The notes beneath the pieces were generated by a model. The model saw only the letters and a program-made list of their open reading frames with translations, ran no database searches and was not told where the DNA came from. The position numbers were made by a program, and so were the translations under genes. Source: Tardiphaga alba (GTDB lineage: Bacteria; Pseudomonadota; Alphaproteobacteria; Rhizobiales; Xanthobacteraceae). From it: a stretch of DNA of 64,000 bases. This document shows, piece after piece, positions 26,068 to 34,044 of this stretch (within the stretch, counting starts at the first letter, position 1; every line of letters begins with the position of its first letter). Location: NCBI RefSeq assembly GCF_018279705.1, contig NZ_CP036498.1:1133001-1197000 (forward strand), written 5' to 3'.

Positions 26068-27291
26068 TCACCGCCCCGCCTTCAGCGCCGCGAGCAGCTC
26101 CGCCGTCGGCCAGGAATCCGCAGGCATTCCGAATTTCACCTGCATTGCCTTCACCGCCGTGCGGCTCTGCTGGCCGAGAATGCCGTCCACCTTGCCGACA
26201 TTGAAGCCACGCTTGACCAGCAGCCCCTGCAATTCACGCAATTCACCATGCGAGAGCTGCGCGACTGGTGCCGAAGGCTGGCGCATCTTCGAAGCCCCGG
26301 CGATCCGCGTCGCGAGATAGGCCGCCGTGGTCGAATAGATCAGCGAATTATTCCATTCCGTATAGGCCGCGAAATTCGCGTAAGCGAGGAAGGCCGGGCC
26401 ATGTCGTCCCATCGGCAGCAGCAGCGAAGCCGGCATGTCGTCATTCGGCAGCGCCTTGCCATCGGGATAGCTGATGCCGAGCGCCGCCCATTTGCTGCGC
26501 GATAGTTTGACGGTGAGGTCGGCCTGATCCCATGGAATGTCTCTGGCGACGCGCACCTCCTGCAGCCATGGCTCGCCGCGCCGCCATTTCAATCCGGTGG
26601 AGATGTAGTGCGCGGTGGAGCCGATCACGTCCGCCGGGCTGCGCAAGAGGTTGCGGTGGCCGTCGCCGTCATAGTCCACGGCATAGTTGAAGTAATGCGT
26701 CGGCAGGAACTGCGTCTGGCCGAGTTCGCCGGCCCATGAACCGATCATCTCTTCCGGAGATAGATCGCCGCGATCGATGATCTTCAGGGCCGCAATGGTT
26801 TCGTCCTGAAACATTTTTGAGCGCCGGCAGTCATAGGCCAGCGACACCAGCGAACGCAGGGTTTGCAGATTGCCCATCTGCACGCCGAAATCGCTTTCCA
26901 GCGCCCAGAACGCCGCGATGACCGCGGGCGGCACGCCATACTCTTTGTCGGCGCGCGCAAAGGCAGCTGCGTGCTGCTTGATCTTGAGTTGCCCGTTCTG
27001 CATCCGGTAATCCGCCGCCATGCGGCCGGCAAATTGCGTGAACAGCTGCCCGAACACCTTCTGTCCGCGGTCGCGATTGACGATGCCCTGATCGTAAACG
27101 AGGTAAGGCGTCGCCTGTGCCATCGCGCGCTGCGAGACGCCTGCCGCGACCGCCTGCTGCTTCAGCCCGGCAAGGAATTGATCAAAGCTCTGGCCCCCGT
27201 GGCATGAGGCGCCGCGTTGGGCGGAGGCGGGTGAAATGAGCAAGGCTGATGCTGCAACGAGGATCGCAATTCGAATGAACGGTCGCAGCAT
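26068..27291 (-). CDS. Lytic murein transglycosylase (MltB-like) with peptidoglycan-binding domain
   Basis: Cleaves the MurNAc-GlcNAc bond of peptidoglycan to form 1,6-anhydro-muropeptides. A signal peptide (IRIAILVAASALLISPASAQ) sends it to the periplasm; there is no lipobox, so it is a soluble MltB/SltB-type enzyme. The catalytic glutamate is in FWALESDFGVQMGN, followed by QTQFLPTHYFNYAVDYDGDG, diagnostic for the MltB fold. Residues about 345-405 form a peptidoglycan-binding domain 1 (LQGLLVKRGFNVGKVDGILGQQSRTAVKAMQ). The 407 residues are normal. Confidence 0.9.
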   Translation of the reverse strand: MLRPFIRIAILVAASALLISPASAQRGASCHGGQSFDQFLAGLKQQAVAAGVSQRAMAQATPYLVYDQGIVNRDRGQKVFGQLFTQFAGRMAADYRMQNGQLKIKQHAAAFARADKEYGVPPAVIAAFWALESDFGVQMGNLQTLRSLVSLAYDCRRSKMFQDETIAALKIIDRGDLSPEEMIGSWAGELGQTQFLPTHYFNYAVDYDGDGHRNLLRSPADVIGSTAHYISTGLKWRRGEPWLQEVRVARDIPWDQADLTVKLSRSKWAALGISYPDGKALPNDDMPASLLLPMGRHGPAFLAYANFAAYTEWNNSLIYSTTAAYLATRIAGASKMRQPSAPVAQLSHGELRELQGLLVKRGFNVGKVDGILGQQSRTAVKAMQVKFGMPADSWPTAELLAALKAGR

Positions 27292-27308
27292 GAGCCTGAT
27301 CTCTCTTT

Positions 27309-27399
27309 CGTCATGCCCGGCGGATGCCGGGTATTCACGTCTTGTGTCGTCGCACTAAAAAGCAAGACGTGGATGGCCGGGTCAAGCCCGGCCATGACG
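27309..27399. repeat. REP-type intergenic palindrome, class C (copy 1)
   Basis: Outer ends CGTCATGCCCGG and CCGGCCATGACG pair; internal CACGTCTTG pairs with CAAGACGTG. The same plan recurs at 46.96-47.05 kb. It lies between the transglycosylase start and the end of the TetR gene. Confidence 0.8.
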
Positions 27400-27408
27400 G
27401 CATTCCGG

Positions 27409-27981
27409 CTATTTCTGTTTGACCAGATGTTTGGCCGCCTGTGCGGCAGCTTCGATATAGGCGCGTCCACCATGGATCAGCGTCAAGGACATAGCGCCTT
27501 CCGTCAGAAGTGCGATCTCCCTTGCGCGCAGTTGTGGCTTCGGTACTCCTGCATTCGCGAGTTTCCTGGCGAGCCAGGCTTCAGTTTCCGCTTTCGCCCG
27601 TTTGGCAATGGCACGTGCGGGATGGCCGGGAAGATCTGCCAGCTCGACGACCAGGCGCGTAAAGCCCGAGCCTGACCAGCGTGGCGTCGTGCTCGCCCAG
27701 CCCATCAGTTGGCCGAAGTACGAGTCGATCAGGCCGTCCCGGTCGGCCGGCATCCGGTCGCCGATGCGTTTCAACCTTTCGGCGGCAAGTTCACGATAAT
27801 GCGTCAGGACGGCCGCGAGCAGATCGTCCTTGCTGCGAAAGTATCCGTAGATCGTCCGCTTGGTGACCTTGGCGCGTTCGGCGATGCCGTCGACGCTGGT
27901 GCGGGCGAAGCCTGAACGCCAGAAACATTCATAGGCCGCCTCGACAATGCGAGCCTCCGTCTCGGCGGTTCTCATGCGCAT
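27409..27981 (-). CDS. TetR-family regulator divergent from the hydroxyacid oxidase
   Basis: A 190-residue repressor. The DNA-binding domain is RIVEAAYECFWRSGFARTSVDGIAERAKVTKRTIYGYFRSKDDLLAAVL; the C-terminal half is a helical sensor. The frame is open far upstream, but the ATG at 27981 (or 27975) starts right before the conserved helix 1, and the extra segment overlaps the intergenic operator, so the short form is preferred. It is divergent from the alpha-hydroxyacid oxidase gene at 28095 and probably controls it and itself through the palindrome at 27996-28007. Confidence 0.85.
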   Translation of the reverse strand: MRMRTAETEARIVEAAYECFWRSGFARTSVDGIAERAKVTKRTIYGYFRSKDDLLAAVLTHYRELAAERLKRIGDRMPADRDGLIDSYFGQLMGWASTTPRWSGSGFTRLVVELADLPGHPARAIAKRAKAETEAWLARKLANAGVPKPQLRAREIALLTEGAMSLTLIHGGRAYIEAAAQAAKHLVKQK

Positions 27982-27995
27982 GGTGAGCTGCCTTT

Positions 27996-28007
27996 TAAGT
28001 ATACTTA
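27996..28007. promoter_or_regulatory. Candidate operator between TetR and hydroxyacid-oxidase genes
   Basis: TAAGTATACTTA is a perfect 12-bp palindrome, 15 bases before the TetR start and in the AT-rich divergent promoter region. A second GTAC-centred element (CAGTACATTTAC) follows. The short AT-rich palindrome fits a TetR-type operator; the assignment is inference. Confidence 0.45.
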
Positions 28008-28094
28008 TCAGTACATTTACAAAAACAGGCGTGGATGGAAAGTTATTTTGCGGGAAGCGATCGCTTGTGGCGCCGCGCATCAGGAAACCGATAG

Positions 28095-29249
28095 ATGAAG
28101 AATGTCGCAAATATTGCGGATTTGCATCGCCTTGCCTCGCGCCGGGTGCCGCGCGCATTCTTCCAATATGTTTGTGCCGGTTCGTACGAAGAGGAGGCGC
28201 TCCGCGCCAATCTTGATGACTTCCGGTCCATCAAGCTCCGTCAGCGCGTTCTCGTCGATATGGATGGGCGGGATCTCAGCACCATGATCCTTGGCGCGCA
28301 GGTGCCATTGCCGATCGCCCTGGCGCCCGTCGCGTTGACGGGATTGCAGCATGGCAATGGTGAGATCCTCGCCGCGCAGGCGGCTGCCGACGCCGGCATC
28401 CCTTACACGCTCAGCACCATGTCAATCTGCTCGATCGAACAAGTTGCGGAGGCGACCGGGAAGCCATTCTGGTTTCAGCTCTATGTGATGCGCGATCGCG
28501 GCTTCGTGGCGGACCTGATCGGCCGTGCGCGGGCGGCCAATTGTAGCGCGCTCGTTTTGACGGTCGATCTTCAGGTCCTCGGGCAGCGTCATTGCGATGT
28601 GCGCAATGGTCTGTCGATTCCACCGGAAATCCGTCTTGGCAACATTCTCGACATGGCGACCAAGCCGGCATGGATCGCCAGCGTGCTGCGGGGCAAGAGC
28701 CGTACGTTTGGCAATCTGGCCGGTCATGTGAAGGGCTTGGAGGATGTTACATCGCTGGCGCAATGGACGGCCACCCAGTTCGATCAGGCGCTAAGTTGGG
28801 ACGACATCGCATGGGTCAAAAGCCTTTGGCCCGGCAAATTGATATTGAAAGGCATTCTCGACATTGAAGATGCGAAGCGCGCCTCACAATCCGGAGCCGA
28901 CGCGATCGTCGTGTCGAACCATGGCGGGCGTCAGCTCGATGGAGCGGCATCATCGATCTCCATCCTGCCCGGGATCGTCGATGCGGTGGGATCCGAGATC
29001 GAGGTCATGTTCGACGGCGGCATCCGCACCGGTACGGACATCATGCGCGCTCTCGCATTGGGAGCGAAGAGCTGCCTCATCGGCCGGCCCTATGCATGGG
29101 GCGTAGGGGCTGCCGGCAAAACCGGCGCCGCCAGAGCGATCGATATTCTTGCACGAGAGCTGGACGTCACCCTGGCGCTGTGCGGCTACAAGTGCGTGGT
29201 GGATGTGGGCCGCGAGGCGGTGCAAGCGATCGGTCACAGTCCTCGCTGA
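28095..29249 (+). CDS. FMN-dependent alpha-hydroxyacid oxidase / L-lactate dehydrogenase-like
   Basis: Oxidises L-2-hydroxyacids with FMN; relatives include LldD, glycolate oxidase and mandelate dehydrogenase. The 384 residues form a TIM barrel. The active-site His and Arg are in VSNHGGRQLDGA, the FMN-phosphate site is FDGGIRTGTDIMRALALGAKSCLIGRPYAWG, and a basic catalytic Lys is in LILKGIL. The N-terminal region RVPRAFFQYVCAGSYEEEALRANLDDF matches LldD. Whether the substrate is lactate cannot be decided. It is divergent from a TetR gene, which is probably its regulator. Confidence 0.87.
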   Translation: MKNVANIADLHRLASRRVPRAFFQYVCAGSYEEEALRANLDDFRSIKLRQRVLVDMDGRDLSTMILGAQVPLPIALAPVALTGLQHGNGEILAAQAAADAGIPYTLSTMSICSIEQVAEATGKPFWFQLYVMRDRGFVADLIGRARAANCSALVLTVDLQVLGQRHCDVRNGLSIPPEIRLGNILDMATKPAWIASVLRGKSRTFGNLAGHVKGLEDVTSLAQWTATQFDQALSWDDIAWVKSLWPGKLILKGILDIEDAKRASQSGADAIVVSNHGGRQLDGAASSISILPGIVDAVGSEIEVMFDGGIRTGTDIMRALALGAKSCLIGRPYAWGVGAAGKTGAARAIDILARELDVTLALCGYKCVVDVGREAVQAIGHSPR

Positions 29250-29263
29250 GCAAAAAGCAATCT

Positions 29264-30709
29264 CTACAATTCCCGCGCATTGCTGAACGCAAAGCTGGAC
29301 ACCCGCCGCGTATTCTCGTCCAGGATCAGTGTGCGCGTGATCGGTGGCTCCGCGCGCTGGCTGCAGTTTTCGCGTTCGCACAAGCGGCAGTTCACGCCGA
29401 TCGGTGTGCCTTCGACCTTCTCCAGATCCAGTCCCGCCGAATAAACCAGCTTGCTGACATGGCGGATTTCACAACCGAGTCCGATGGCGAAGCGCGGCTG
29501 GGGATGCGGGTGTGGCGCGGGTGAGCGGCGGAGCGTCTGCGCAATGGAGAAGTAGCGGTTGCCGTCGGGAAGTTCGATCACCTGTTGCAGCAGGCGATCC
29601 GGCGTGTCGAAGGTGGAATGGACATTCCATAGCGGGCAGGTGCCGCCGAATTTCGAAAACGGGAAAGTGCCCGACGAAAACCGCTTCGAGACATTACCGG
29701 CATTGTCCACGCGCAGCATGAAAAACGGCACGCCGCGCGCATTCGGTCGTTGCAGTGTGGTGAGGCGATGGCAGATCGGCTCGAAGCCGACATTGAAGCG
29801 CTGGCCGAGCACCTGCATGTCATAGCTCAGCGCTTCGGCTGCCGCATGAAACGCCGCGTAAGGCATCAGCACCGCCGCGGCAAAGTAATTCGCCAGTGTG
29901 ATGCGATAGAGCCGTCGCTGTGTGTCGGCGAGCGGCCCGGCGCGGCCGACAATGCTCTCGAAATGCGATGAGCACTCGACAAGTCCGATCTGGAACGCGA
30001 CCTGAAACGCGCGGCCGGGCGCGTCCACCATTTCGGAGATCAGCAATTGCCGGCGATGCCGGTCGAAACGCCGCAATGTCTCGCGCATCACGTCTACCGG
30101 CATGATGCGCGTCACGATGGAATATTTGTCCCGCAGGCGTGTGCCGAGCGCGGCAAACAGATCCTGCGACGGCACATTGATTTCATCGCGGAGATTTTCA
30201 GCCGCCGTTTCCAGTTCCGGAAAGTAATTGCGGTTGGCTTCGATCAGATCGCGCACGCGTTCGATCGGATTGCCTTCATAGGACGCGCCGTCATGGCGAT
30301 CCGCCATCTGCGCCGCCACCATCGTCTCGCCGCGTCGTGCCTCGGTGTAAGCTGCATAAAGCCGCTGCAGCGAATGCGTGACGCCCGGGCACAGCTCGGC
30401 AAGGTCGCGCAGCTCTTGTTTCGGCAAATCGATCTGGCGAAACAGCGGGTCTGAGAAGATCTCGTTCAGCTCCGCAAAGAAGCGATCCTCATCGGCGGTG
30501 GCGAGATCGCGCAGATCGAGGTCGTAAGTCTCGGCAAGGCGCAGCAGAAGCTGAGCCGTGACAGGTCGCTGGTTGCGCTCGATCAGGTTGATATAGCTCG
30601 GGGAAATGCCCAACCCTTCGGCCATCTGGGTCTGCGACAGGCCGAGTTGCTGCCGAATCCGTCGGAAACGGGGCCCTACGAACAGCTTCTTGTTGGTCTC
30701 GGCTACCAT
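29264..30709 (-). CDS. XRE-family regulator with ImmA/IrrE and DUF2083 domains (short-chain fatty-acid metabolism type)
   Basis: A 481-residue regulator of the RamB / MccR / ScfR type that controls acetate, propionate or methylcitrate genes in other bacteria. The N-terminal helix-turn-helix is RFRRIRQQLGLSQTQMAEGLGISPSYINLIERNQRPV. A long central region resembles the ImmA/IrrE-type domain, and the C-terminus (DUF2083) has a cysteine group, VNCRLCERENC, that could bind metal. The ATG at 30709 is preferred to a TTG at 30718. The upstream region carries a GTGATG/CATCAC palindrome and TGACA repeats that could be autoregulatory. Direct targets are not visible in this window, although the lldD-like gene is adjacent. 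Confidence 0.85.
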   Translation of the reverse strand: MVAETNKKLFVGPRFRRIRQQLGLSQTQMAEGLGISPSYINLIERNQRPVTAQLLLRLAETYDLDLRDLATADEDRFFAELNEIFSDPLFRQIDLPKQELRDLAELCPGVTHSLQRLYAAYTEARRGETMVAAQMADRHDGASYEGNPIERVRDLIEANRNYFPELETAAENLRDEINVPSQDLFAALGTRLRDKYSIVTRIMPVDVMRETLRRFDRHRRQLLISEMVDAPGRAFQVAFQIGLVECSSHFESIVGRAGPLADTQRRLYRITLANYFAAAVLMPYAAFHAAAEALSYDMQVLGQRFNVGFEPICHRLTTLQRPNARGVPFFMLRVDNAGNVSKRFSSGTFPFSKFGGTCPLWNVHSTFDTPDRLLQQVIELPDGNRYFSIAQTLRRSPAPHPHPQPRFAIGLGCEIRHVSKLVYSAGLDLEKVEGTPIGVNCRLCERENCSQRAEPPITRTLILDENTRRVSSFAFSNAREL

Positions 30710-30744
30710 ATTTGACAATTTTTACATTATGACATTTGTGACAA

Positions 30745-30762
30745 GTGATGATGTTACATCAC
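30745..30762. promoter_or_regulatory. Palindrome upstream of the XRE/DUF2083 regulator
   Basis: GTGATG and CATCAC flank a six-base centre, 36-53 bases upstream of the regulator start, in an AT-rich promoter region shared with the divergent DUF4170 gene. It is a plausible operator for the regulator itself; there is no further support. Confidence 0.35.
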
Positions 30763-30873
30763 ATCACCATTCAAACACAAGCTATCTGGCGATTTCCCTG
30801 CGTTTGTCGTTATGTCTTCACACGGTGACTGCAAAGCGCGTGTCACGAATGTAAGAGATACGAGGAGGACGAC

Positions 30874-31083
30874 ATGTCACAGGGTAGCAATTTCTGGGTC
30901 ATCGGCGGCGAGTTCGGTTCGATGAACTTCCACAAGCTGGTCGAGGGTTCTGCCCAGGTGCAGGGCCCGTTCAAGACCCGCAAGCAGGCTGAGGAAGCTT
31001 GGAAGACCGTTTCGGAAGAAAACCGCCATCGCGCAGGCGTCCGCTTCTCCATCGTGGAAGAGCCGAGCCGTCAGGTCGCCTGA
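30874..31083 (+). CDS. DUF4170 domain-containing small protein
   Basis: A 69-residue protein, MSQGSNFWVIGGEFGSMNFH at the start and TRKQAEEAWKTVSEENRHRAGVRFSIV later, which matches the DUF4170 family found across Alphaproteobacteria. Function is unknown. A good GAGGAGG ribosome-binding site precedes the ATG. It is monocistronic and divergent from the XRE regulator. Confidence 0.82.
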   Translation: MSQGSNFWVIGGEFGSMNFHKLVEGSAQVQGPFKTRKQAEEAWKTVSEENRHRAGVRFSIVEEPSRQVA

Positions 31084-31287
31084 TCACGCGCCGACAGGCG
31101 GCCAGAGAGCCGCCGCGCGTTCGCTGTCACGGAAGCGCTCAAACGACGTTGCGGCCTCATCCGGGAAAACCGGCTGGGGCCGCAATACGTTTGCCACCAA
31201 GTCTCTGGAAACAAACGCCCTTTCCGCCGCTTATGGTTACTGATAGGTTAATTTACCGGGTTGCGGCAGTCTTCAGGTGGAGTTGAG

Positions 31288-31839
31288 ATGATTGTGGCAA
31301 ATGGAGCAGCAAACGACGCCCAGCCGAAGCGGTTGCGCGATGCCCTCCGGCAGGCCCGCATAGAGGCCGCCGACCGCACCGGTGTCGTGGTCGACCTGCG
31401 TGATGCCGAAGTGGCCCGGCTCGATATCCTCAACGAGGCGCTCGATCCGCTTTTTGCTGAAATTCCCAACGATATCGAATTGTTCGATCGCGGCATCAGC
31501 CAGGGCGATACGCCCCGGCTGTGGATCGACATGATCGCGCATGTGGTGATGGGGCGCGACAAGCGCAGCTATCGCCTCGTGCAGGACAGCCGTTTTGGGC
31601 GCAAGGTGTTGGCTGAATCCCATGACGTGCAGGCGATGGTGAAAGCCGTCACCGATTATATCGCGCGCCGCATGATCGAGCGTGAGCACATGCTGGCAAC
31701 GGCCGTGCCGCCGCCGGAGGCGAAGCCGGCGCCGGTGGTGCAGCAGAGCAGCCGGTTCTGGCCGTTCGTGCTCGGGATCGTGGTTGGCGTGATAGGTTTG
31801 TTTGCGCTGGCGCTGTTCGTGTCAACGCGCGGACATTGA
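31288..31839 (+). CDS. Hypothetical protein with C-terminal membrane anchor
   Basis: A 183-residue protein with a soluble N-terminal part (helical, about residues 10-125) and a single C-terminal transmembrane segment, FWPFVLGIVVGVIGLFALALFV, preceded by a Pro/Ala linker; it looks like a tail-anchored cytoplasmic protein. I recognise no named domain. The ATG at 31288 follows GGTGGAGTTGAG; a TTG at 31261 is less likely. The 205-base gap before it contains a weak hairpin but no gene. Confidence 0.65.
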   Translation: MIVANGAANDAQPKRLRDALRQARIEAADRTGVVVDLRDAEVARLDILNEALDPLFAEIPNDIELFDRGISQGDTPRLWIDMIAHVVMGRDKRSYRLVQDSRFGRKVLAESHDVQAMVKAVTDYIARRMIEREHMLATAVPPPEAKPAPVVQQSSRFWPFVLGIVVGVIGLFALALFVSTRGH

Positions 31840-31846
31840 CGCTGCG

Positions 31847-32731
31847 CTAGGCCAATAGCGTCCGCTTCAATTCATGCACCATATTGCCATCGCCGAAGCC
31901 GCGCACGGTCTGTTCGCAGCGCCAGCGCTCGCCGTCGCGTGCGATGGCGAACAGATTATAGGCCGCGGCAGGCTTATGCCCATGCGCCAGCGATGACGCC
32001 GAAGCTACGCCGATCGCCGGAATGCGGCGCTGCGGGCCTTCGAACCACATGGTGGAATGGATGTGGTCGTGGCCCTGAAGGATCAGCTCGACGCCGTGGC
32101 GCTTGAGCAGGACTTGCAGCGAATCGGTGTCCGTCAGGCGCTTCATCCATTTCTCTGACCTCAGTGGATGATGGATCAGCAGCACCCGAAACAGATGCGT
32201 ATCGGCGAGGCTGGCCAGCAGGCGATCCAGCGCTTCGAGCTGCGCATCGCCGAGCCAGCCTGTCGCCATGAAAGGCGCCGTCGGCACGCTGGATGAGACG
32301 CCGATCAGCGCCACCGGTTCGCGAATACGGAGATAGGGAAAAGTCGGCACGGCAGCGTCGTCGCTGCACATGTAGTCGCCAAAGGTCTCGATAAACTTTT
32401 CCGGTGCGCCTTGCACATAGGCGTCGTGATTGCCCGGCACCAGCGAGACATTGTCGGGCTTGCCGACCACTTCGATCCAGCGTCGCGCGCGCGGGAATTC
32501 GGCAGCCAGCGCCAGATTGACGAGATCGCCGGTCACCGCGATATGGTCCGGCGCCTGCGCCTGCATGTCGGAGACCAGCACGTCGAGCATGTCGCGGCGA
32601 TGATAGAGATGCCGGTTGCGCTTCCAGTTGATATAGCCGAGCACGCGCTGGCCGAGCAGTTCGCGCCATGCCGGCTCTGGCATCGGCGGCACATGCGGAT
32701 CGGACAGATGCGCGAGGGTGAATGCGGTCAT
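31847..32731 (-). CDS. Metallophosphoesterase (calcineurin-like)
   Basis: A 294-residue dinuclear-metal hydrolase. All metal-ligand motifs are seen in order: LSDPHVP, VTGDLVN, VPGNHDAYV, IHHPLR and LQGHDHIHSTMW. Family members hydrolyse phosphomonoesters or diesters such as cAMP or UDP-sugars; the substrate cannot be inferred. Convergent with the hypothetical gene at 31288 with only seven bases between, and separated from the NUDIX gene by a short divergent region. Confidence 0.87.
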   Translation of the reverse strand: MTAFTLAHLSDPHVPPMPEPAWRELLGQRVLGYINWKRNRHLYHRRDMLDVLVSDMQAQAPDHIAVTGDLVNLALAAEFPRARRWIEVVGKPDNVSLVPGNHDAYVQGAPEKFIETFGDYMCSDDAAVPTFPYLRIREPVALIGVSSSVPTAPFMATGWLGDAQLEALDRLLASLADTHLFRVLLIHHPLRSEKWMKRLTDTDSLQVLLKRHGVELILQGHDHIHSTMWFEGPQRRIPAIGVASASSLAHGHKPAAAYNLFAIARDGERWRCEQTVRGFGDGNMVHELKRTLLA

Positions 32732-32841
32732 GGATTATTGTGCGCTAGCAATTCGTTGAACTGTGAAAGCCCGATTTGTTTTGGCAAGGTGGGGCCGATG
32801 ACGCAAGGACCAAGCCGTTTGCCCCGTTCCGGACTGCCGCG

Positions 32842-33333
32842 ATGACCGCGCCCACGCTACGCCAGCGGCTCGAGCCGACTTTGCGCAAATTCATCCATCT
32901 GTATTTCCGCTTCGCCCGCGGCATGACGCTCGGCGTGCGCGCGGTGGTTGTCGATGCCGACAATCGCGTGTTCCTGGTCCGGCATACCTATGTCACCGGC
33001 TGGTATCTGCCCGGTGGCGGCGTCGAGGTCGGCCAGACATTTCGCCAGGCGCTGGAGATGGAGCTGCGCGAGGAGGGGCGGATCGCGCTCACCGGCGAGC
33101 CGGTGCTGCACGGCATGTTCCTCAACGACCATGTGTCGATCCGCGACCATGTGGCGGTCTATCTGGTGCGTGATTTCCAGCAGGACCGGATGCCGGAGCC
33201 CAACAAGGAGATCGCCGAAACCGGCTTCTTCCCACTGGATGCGCTGCCCCCGGACACCACCGAGGGAACGCGCCAGCGTCTGGCCGAGATATTCGAGGGC
33301 AAGCCGGTGATCCCGACCTGGCGGGCACGGTGA
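32842..33333 (+). CDS. NUDIX hydrolase with a partly degenerate NUDIX box
   Basis: A 163-residue NUDIX-fold protein with a basic N-terminal helix (LRQRLEPTLRKFIHLYFRFARGMTLGVRAVVVD) and the box GGGVEVGQTFRQALEMELREEG. Compared with the consensus Gx5Ex7REUxEExGU, the first Glu is Gln and the Arg of REU is Met; the EE pair that binds metal is retained. The substrate is unknown. The start at 32842 is chosen because upstream codons (from 32776) show no conserved features. It is followed 48 bases later by the GNAT gene. Confidence 0.8.
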   Translation: MTAPTLRQRLEPTLRKFIHLYFRFARGMTLGVRAVVVDADNRVFLVRHTYVTGWYLPGGGVEVGQTFRQALEMELREEGRIALTGEPVLHGMFLNDHVSIRDHVAVYLVRDFQQDRMPEPNKEIAETGFFPLDALPPDTTEGTRQRLAEIFEGKPVIPTWRAR

Positions 33334-33381
33334 CGCCTGCGATGGACCGCGCCGCCGCCAGATGCTATCCCGCGGGCCGAC

Positions 33382-33894
33382 ATGAGTGACCTCGACCTGA
33401 TCATCGCGGCGGAAACCGCCAATGACGCGCAGCCCATCGAACGGCTGGTGGCCCGCACCTTCGGCCCCGGCCGCTTCGTGCTGTCCGCTTACCGGCTGCG
33501 CGAACATGTAAGCCATCTGCTCGACCTGTCCTTCACCGCCCGCATCGGCACGCTGCTGGTGGGGTCGATCCGGCAATTGCCGATCTGTGTCGGTGATACG
33601 CCGGCGTTGCTGCTCGGCCCGCTGACGGTAGAGCCGCCGTTCCGTAGCCGCGGCGTCGGCCGCAAGCTGCTCGACCGCGCGATCAATGATGCGCGCGTCA
33701 AGGGACATCAACTGATCGTGCTGGTGGGCGACGAGCCCTATTACAGCCGGGTCGGTTTCAAGGCGATTCCAAAGGGGCATGTGACCATGCCTGGCCCGGT
33801 GGACCAGAAGCGCCTGCTGGTGCTTGAGCTGGTCGATGGCGCTGCGGAAGGTCTCGCGGGCGCGGTGCGGCCGGACTGGAACGCGGCGAAGTAA
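33382..33894 (+). CDS. GNAT-family N-acetyltransferase
   Basis: A 170-residue protein with the acetyl-CoA pyrophosphate loop RSRGVGRKLLDRAINDA and the following strand-helix YYSRVGFKAIP, typical for the YhbS-like GNAT subgroup. The acceptor (small molecule or protein) is unknown. Same direction as the NUDIX gene, followed by a REP palindrome. Confidence 0.84.
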   Translation: MSDLDLIIAAETANDAQPIERLVARTFGPGRFVLSAYRLREHVSHLLDLSFTARIGTLLVGSIRQLPICVGDTPALLLGPLTVEPPFRSRGVGRKLLDRAINDARVKGHQLIVLVGDEPYYSRVGFKAIPKGHVTMPGPVDQKRLLVLELVDGAAEGLAGAVRPDWNAAK

Positions 33895-33907
33895 AACCAC
33901 TATCCAG

Positions 33908-34031
33908 TTGTCGTCGCCCGGCCAAGCGCGCAATTGCGCGCTAGGACCGGGCGATCCAGTATTCGACGTCGATGACGCTTATCACCAATGCCCGCGTCTA
34001 CTGGGTTACCCGCTTTCGCGGGTAACGACAG
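33908..34031. repeat. REP-type intergenic palindrome, class A (copy 5), with nested palindrome
   Basis: Begins TTGTCGTCGCCCGG, ends CGCGGGTAACGACAG. The left hairpin GCCCGG / CCGGGC is interrupted by GCGCGCAATTGCGCGC (33926-33941). The right half carries CGTCTACTGGGTTACCCGC, a variant of the GTGTCTACTGGATC core. It lies between the GNAT gene and the convergent TonB receptor. Confidence 0.82.
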
Positions 34032-34044
34032 TTAGAGCGCGATC

